DNA from: Chloroflexota bacterium
Lineage (GTDB): Bacteria > Chloroflexota > Anaerolineae > Anaerolineales > UBA4823
Assembly: GCA_012798185.1 (NCBI GenBank)
Contig: JAAZNS010000497.1
Span: 1 to 10,188 of the forward strand
DNA length: 10,188 bases
Reading direction: 5' to 3'
Under the pieces are notes generated by a model that worked only from the letters and a program-made list of their open reading frames with translations, had not been told where the DNA came from and ran no database searches. Position numbers and translations under genes: made by a program. Every line of letters starts with the position of its first letter. The stretch's first letter is position 1. Below are positions 6,098-10,188 of this stretch, one piece after another.

Positions 6098-7570
6098 TTA
6101 TGCACCTCCCAACAAGCGCATCACATTTTCAACACCCGATTGCACCATAGGCACCATTATTCCAGGAAATACGCCAAGTATGATTAATATCGCTGAAAGG
6201 AAAACTAAAGCAACTTTATCCAAAACCGTTACATCATGAATATGCCCTTCGAATTCTTCCGGTAATTGTCCAAAAAATACCCGTCCGATAACTCGTATTA
6301 TGTATGAAGCGGTTATTACTATTGATACTGCTGCAATAAGTGCTACCCAGGGGTAAGATTGCCATACACCCATAAAAATTGGGAATTCAGCTACAAAACC
6401 CGAAAATCCTGGCATTCCCATCGAAACCAACCCTCCTACGATAAAAGCGACTGCCACCAAGGGCATATATTTTCTGAACCCTCCCAAATGCGGAATATCG
6501 CGAGTATGCGCCTGATCGTAGACCATGCCTACCACTGCAAAGAAGAGAGCAGTCATCACACCATGAGAGAACATTTGGATTCCAGAGCCGATCAACCCTG
6601 TTTTCGTTAATGTAGCAAATCCCATTAACACTAAACCCATATGGGAAACCGAGGAAAAACCGATCACATATTTAAAATCGTTTTGAACGCTGGCAATGAA
6701 CGCCCCATATACAACATTCACCAGCGTGAGGCATATCACCCCGCCCATCCAAAACTTTGCACCTTCCGGAAGCAGCATCACGCCTACACGCAGTGCAGCA
6801 AAAGCGCCTAATTTCATGAGCACTCCAGCATGGAACATCGACACAGCTGTAGGTGCTGCCACATGGCCATCGGGGCTCCAGTTATGAAACGGCCAAATAC
6901 CGCCCAAAACACCAAAACCAAGAAAAACAAAAGGAAACCACAACTGTTGAAAAGCGATGGAAAAACCAGCTTTTTCCAATTCCAACATATCGAAAGTTTT
7001 CATGCCTGCAGTAAAATACATCGCCAAAGCGCCGACCATGGCAATGACTGATCCGATAAACAAATACAAAGTCAGCTTCATTGCTGCGTATTCACGGGTT
7101 TCTTTCCAGCCCCAAATTGAAATCAATAAATACATGGGGAATACTGCGATTTCATAAAAGAAAAACAGCATAAATAAATCTAGGGTGACAAATACACCAA
7201 AAACGCCGGTAGCCAGGATAAAAAGAAATGCGAAAAATTCTCTCGGGCGGTCATCGATTCCCCAAGAGATAAGTACACCAGTAAACATGACCACACCCGT
7301 GAGCAAAAGCAAGGGCGCGTTCATCCCGTCTAATCCAACATGATAAGATATACCAAGCTGCGGCAGCCAGGAAACTTTTTCGACAAATTGATAACCTCCC
7401 GCCGATACATCATACGAAAAATATGCCCATATCGATAATAACAGTGCAAATGTTGAGGCAGCCAGAGCTGTAACCCGCACCTCAGTTTTTCGATCGGCTG
7501 GAATCATCAATATCAATAATCCTGCAACGATAGGTGTAAAAACTATGACACTCAATATCGGAAATTGCAT
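6098..7570 (-). CDS. nuoM: Complex I subunit M, second divergent copy (NuoM2)
   Basis: This is a 490-residue antiporter-like membrane subunit of the NuoM family, translated from ATG with an AGAGGTG site (7575-7581). TM5 Glu140 (FFFYEIAVFPMYLLISIWG), TM8 Lys253 (HAGVLMKLGAF) and TM12 Glu395 (GFVAEFPIF) are present. The TM7 lysine of canonical NuoM (FAVKxPxxPLH) is replaced by Leu222 in FGVLGGIWPFH. The following motif reads WSPDGHVAAPTAVS rather than WLPDAHTEAPTAGS. His247 precedes the TM8 lysine, as in NuoL/Mrp-type subunits. It is therefore a separate paralogue, not a recent copy of the neighbouring nuoM. Placed between a standard nuoM and nuoN, it fits a two-NuoM complex I with four antiporter-like subunits. 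It lies 51 bp after nuoM1 and abuts nuoN. Confidence 0.93.
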   Translation of the reverse strand: MQFPILSVIVFTPIVAGLLILMIPADRKTEVRVTALAASTFALLLSIWAYFSYDVSAGGYQFVEKVSWLPQLGISYHVGLDGMNAPLLLLTGVVMFTGVLISWGIDDRPREFFAFLFILATGVFGVFVTLDLFMLFFFYEIAVFPMYLLISIWGWKETREYAAMKLTLYLFIGSVIAMVGALAMYFTAGMKTFDMLELEKAGFSIAFQQLWFPFVFLGFGVLGGIWPFHNWSPDGHVAAPTAVSMFHAGVLMKLGAFAALRVGVMLLPEGAKFWMGGVICLTLVNVVYGAFIASVQNDFKYVIGFSSVSHMGLVLMGFATLTKTGLIGSGIQMFSHGVMTALFFAVVGMVYDQAHTRDIPHLGGFRKYMPLVAVAFIVGGLVSMGMPGFSGFVAEFPIFMGVWQSYPWVALIAAVSIVITASYIIRVIGRVFFGQLPEEFEGHIHDVTVLDKVALVFLSAILIILGVFPGIMVPMVQSGVENVMRLLGGA

Positions 7571-7621
7571 TGCTCACCTCTGATACGTAAACGACAGCAC
7601 AATTGTATTCTCTTCTAAATA

Positions 7622-9172
7622 TTAAAATAATATAGCAACAGCGCGATTGATTACATCTAAAATCCAGGCAGGCCAAACCCCTATCCAGAGCATTAATATC
7701 ATTAAAGGAGCCATTACCACGATTTCTCGGGTATTTATTTCAGTAAGATGACCAATCCATTGCTCATTGAGCGGGCCATGTAACACTTGTTTTAAGCCGC
7801 GTAATATATATGCCCCGGTAAAAAGTAAACCGATCATCGCCAAAGCTGTGTATACCGTAAATACCGGCCAAGATCCTCTAACCACCAAAAATTCAGAAAT
7901 AAATCCATTTAATCCCGGTAAACCCAAAGAAGCCATCGAAGTAAAAATTAATATACCGCCATATACTGGTACCAGCGGGAATAATCCGCCAAAATCGTTC
8001 AAATTCCTGGTGTGAGTTCTTTCATAGATCACGCCGACCAAAAAGAACATACCTGCTGCTGATAATCCATGATTGAACATTTGCAGCACAGCGCCGTTCA
8101 TGGCTATGTTCGCATTCTCAGTGCCGCTGGCATGGGCTGCTGCAGCAATGCCCAACACCACAAATCCCATATGATTAACCGAAGAATACGCTACTAAGCG
8201 TTTAAAATCGCTTTGTCCATAAGAAGCAAATGCACCAAAGATAATTGCCATAACTGCCAGGAATCCTAAGGCGCCAGCGTAATAATTAGATTCTGCAGGA
8301 TATAGCGGGAGAACAAAGCGCAAAAAACCATATGCGCCCAGCTTTAGCAAGACACCTGCGAGAATCATCGAACCTGCAGTAGGCGCTTCGGTATGGGCAT
8401 CGGGCAGCCAAGTATGGAAGGGCCATACCGGCACTTTAATCGCAAATGCGATGGTGAATGCCCAAAAAGCTATTGATTTAACTGTGCTGATCGATAGTCC
8501 GAAGAGCGGCTTATCCAATGTTGGCCAAACACGATATAGCGTTGGCAAATCAAAGGTATTTGCTACAACACCAATCATCTGGATTGCCAGCAACAATCCC
8601 AACGAACCAGCCATGGTATAAAGCATAAATTTGAATGAGGCGTAAGTACGAGCCGGTATTTTTTTCCCCCCCCAAATCTCTCGTTCCCCTTTTTCGCTGC
8701 CCCACTGATTAATCAGGAAATACATGGGAACTAATCCGAATTCCCAAAACACGAAGAAAATCAGGAGATCGAGTGCCAGGAATACACCTAACATTCCCAT
8801 CTCTAATAGGAAGAATAAAATCATGTAGGATTTTATTCTGTCCTTAATAGAAAAAGAAGCCAGAATAGAAACCGGTGTGAGTAATGTGGTGAGCAATACC
8901 ATCGTTAATGATATGCCGTCCACCCCAACATGAAATGAAGAATTGATCGCCGGGTACCACACGAACGATTCCTGGTATTGAAAACCAGCCAGCGATCTAT
9001 CAAAACCACACCAAAGGATAATCGTAAATGCCAAAGGGAAAAGGCTTAATACCAATGCCGCCCAGCGGATCAGATTCTCCTGTTCCTTTGGCAGAAGGAA
9101 AATGATCACTGCGGCGATTACCGGACTGAACAAAATAAATGTGAGCAAGTGACTGCTTATAAAATCCATCAT
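7622..9172 (-). CDS. nuoM: Complex I subunit M, canonical copy (NuoM1)
   Basis: A proton-pumping antiporter-like subunit of complex I, 516 residues with about 14 membrane helices. All channel residues are present: Glu144 in TM5 (FWEFGLVPMYFLI), Lys246 in TM7 (FAIKVPVWPFHTWLPDAH), Lys277 in TM8 (LAGVLLKLGAYGFLRF) and Glu427 in TM12 (GFISEFLV). Two ATGs stand in tandem; AGGAG (9176-9180) is 3 nt from the first and 6 nt from the second (9167-9169), so translation may begin at the second, giving 515 residues. Only 11 bp separate it from the nuoL stop. The loop around residues 166-173 (IWGGKKI) is encoded by a G8A7 homopolymer tract, unusual in a core gene, but the frame is open across it. Confidence 0.96.
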   Translation of the reverse strand: MMDFISSHLLTFILFSPVIAAVIIFLLPKEQENLIRWAALVLSLFPLAFTIILWCGFDRSLAGFQYQESFVWYPAINSSFHVGVDGISLTMVLLTTLLTPVSILASFSIKDRIKSYMILFFLLEMGMLGVFLALDLLIFFVFWEFGLVPMYFLINQWGSEKGEREIWGGKKIPARTYASFKFMLYTMAGSLGLLLAIQMIGVVANTFDLPTLYRVWPTLDKPLFGLSISTVKSIAFWAFTIAFAIKVPVWPFHTWLPDAHTEAPTAGSMILAGVLLKLGAYGFLRFVLPLYPAESNYYAGALGFLAVMAIIFGAFASYGQSDFKRLVAYSSVNHMGFVVLGIAAAAHASGTENANIAMNGAVLQMFNHGLSAAGMFFLVGVIYERTHTRNLNDFGGLFPLVPVYGGILIFTSMASLGLPGLNGFISEFLVVRGSWPVFTVYTALAMIGLLFTGAYILRGLKQVLHGPLNEQWIGHLTEINTREIVVMAPLMILMLWIGVWPAWILDVINRAVAILF

Positions 9173-9175
9173 TCG

Positions 9176-9180
9176 CTCCT
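9176..9180 (-). promoter_or_regulatory. Ribosome binding site of nuoM1 that favours the second ATG
   Basis: AGGAG on the minus strand stands 3 nt before the first ATG (9170-9172) and 6 nt before the second (9167-9169). Six nt is closer to a workable spacing, so the second ATG is the better start. Confidence 0.55.
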
Positions 9181-9183
9181 AAC

Positions 9184-10188
9184 CTAAAACGGTTTAAGGA
9201 CAAAGAAATAGAAAAATAATGCGCTGAATGCTAAAACGCTTAATCCAAACATCATGTATTGTTGGATTTTTCCAGTTTGAATCGGGCGCAGGTCTTGACC
9301 GACCTGTTTGATACTATTGCCGACACCGTCTCCAATGAATTCATTAATGATAGGCTTATCGATTTTATTGCGGAAAAAGTTACCCAAAATTCCAACAGCT
9401 TGGGCAACTTTATGTAAGATGCCATCGATAACACATCGATCCATCCACAATGAAGTAAATGTTTCTGCAAACCAGTATGCTGGTTTTACAAACAAGAAAT
9501 CATAGAGTTCATCGAAATAATATTTATTTTTAAGCACCTTATGCAGCGGTCCTAATGCTTTTTCAACAGGATCTGGTGCTTCAGCCGAGATATTGCGATA
9601 GACATACCACCCAAGGGTTAAGCCGGCTAACGAAACAACCAAGGAAGTTAGCAAAGGCCAAATACTAAATTCAACGCTTGCAGGGTGCTCAAGCAAAGTC
9701 CCCCCCACGAACTCGTGGAACCAATTGGGAATCAAACCTCCCAAAACAGGAAAGTGTTCTGGAATTCCTGTCCATCCGGCAGCAGTAGCAAATAATGCCA
9801 GGATAACCAAAGGGAATGTCATTGTCCAGGGTGTTTCTTGGGCGTGATGAGCTGCTTTAGTGCGAGGCTCGCCTAAAAAGGTAAGTGTAATCTGACGCAT
9901 GGTATAGAAAGCTGTGAGTAAAGCCGCCACTGCTAGGGTAATGAAAACCGCCCAATGCCCGTGCCCAAAAGCATCTGCCAATATTTCATCTTTCGACCAA
10001 AAACCAGCAGTGATAATCGGAAAACCCGATAATGCAAAACCGCCGATTAAAAAGGTCCAAAATGTGATCGGCATTTTCTTTCTTAATCCACCCATATTGA
10101 ACATATTTTGAGGATCGACATGTTCACTGGTATGCAATACGCCGTGTTCCATACCATGAATGACCGAACCGGAACCCAAGAATAACAA
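9184..10188 (-). CDS. nuoL: NADH-quinone oxidoreductase (complex I) subunit L, C-terminal part (partial)
   Basis: The frame is open to the right edge, so the N-terminal half lies outside; 334 residues are visible, ending at TAG (9184-9186). NuoL is the outermost antiporter-like subunit of complex I, and its C-terminal lateral helix (HL) runs back along the membrane arm. Visible marks are LFLGSGSVIHG (2-12 of the visible part), MGGLRKKMP (32-40), the TM12 motif AGFWSKDEIL (61-70) with its channel lysine Lys66, and KYYFDELYD (222-230) leading into HL. The HL region ends with LRPIQTGKIQQY (300-311) and a final anchoring helix. Between IDG (254-256) and LRPIQTG there are 43 residues, clearly more than I expect for ordinary NuoL, so HL appears lengthened. 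This suits a membrane arm with an extra NuoM. The rest of the nuo operon should continue beyond 10188. Confidence 0.95.
   Translation of the reverse strand: MLFLGSGSVIHGMEHGVLHTSEHVDPQNMFNMGGLRKKMPITFWTFLIGGFALSGFPIITAGFWSKDEILADAFGHGHWAVFITLAVAALLTAFYTMRQITLTFLGEPRTKAAHHAQETPWTMTFPLVILALFATAAGWTGIPEHFPVLGGLIPNWFHEFVGGTLLEHPASVEFSIWPLLTSLVVSLAGLTLGWYVYRNISAEAPDPVEKALGPLHKVLKNKYYFDELYDFLFVKPAYWFAETFTSLWMDRCVIDGILHKVAQAVGILGNFFRNKIDKPIINEFIGDGVGNSIKQVGQDLRPIQTGKIQQYMMFGLSVLAFSALFFYFFVLKPF

Overview
The window comes from a bacterium of moderate, AT-leaning base composition, with Shine-Dalgarno-led genes packed tightly on the minus strand. Several traits together suggest Chloroflexota, most likely an Anaerolineae-like member: two different NuoM paralogues side by side, a short b-delta fused ATP synthase subunit, an extended a subunit, and a MurE with an EDPR motif. 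This placement is an inference from gene content and protein style, not a database match.

Read in the direction of transcription (minus strand, high to low coordinates), the window begins inside nuoL. It then runs nuoL (C-terminal part, 10188-9184), a canonical nuoM (9172-7622), a second divergent nuoM (7570-6098) and nuoN (6097-4628). These four antiporter-like subunits form the distal membrane arm of respiratory complex I; the remaining nuo genes would lie beyond 10188. After an 85-bp gap with a candidate promoter come the membrane-sector genes of an F-type ATP synthase: an atpI/atpZ-like gene (4542-4237), atpB (4244-3198), atpE (3146-2901) and a b-delta fusion (2878-2138). No F1 genes (alpha, gamma, beta, epsilon) follow. 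Instead there is a long stem-loop just past the fusion's stop codon, then about 170 bp without a recognisable gene, then murE (1861-287). The left edge holds the 3' end of a plus-strand cupin gene (3-236) that converges on murE.

Functionally, the window joins the builder of proton motive force (complex I) to its user (the ATP synthase rotor and stator), followed by a peptidoglycan precursor ligase. The c subunit lacks the Na+-ring signature, so both machines are predicted to work with protons.

The most notable points are: (i) a four-antiporter 'two-NuoM' complex I, with NuoL carrying an unusually long stretch in its lateral helix; (ii) loss of the TM7 channel lysine in the second NuoM only; (iii) a b-delta fusion that keeps only the C-terminal delta domain; (iv) separation of F0 from F1 genes; and (v) a 23-bp stem-loop after the F0 genes whose single imperfect pair is a G.U wobble only in the minus-strand transcript. 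I see no mobile elements, tRNA, rRNA or CRISPR arrays.
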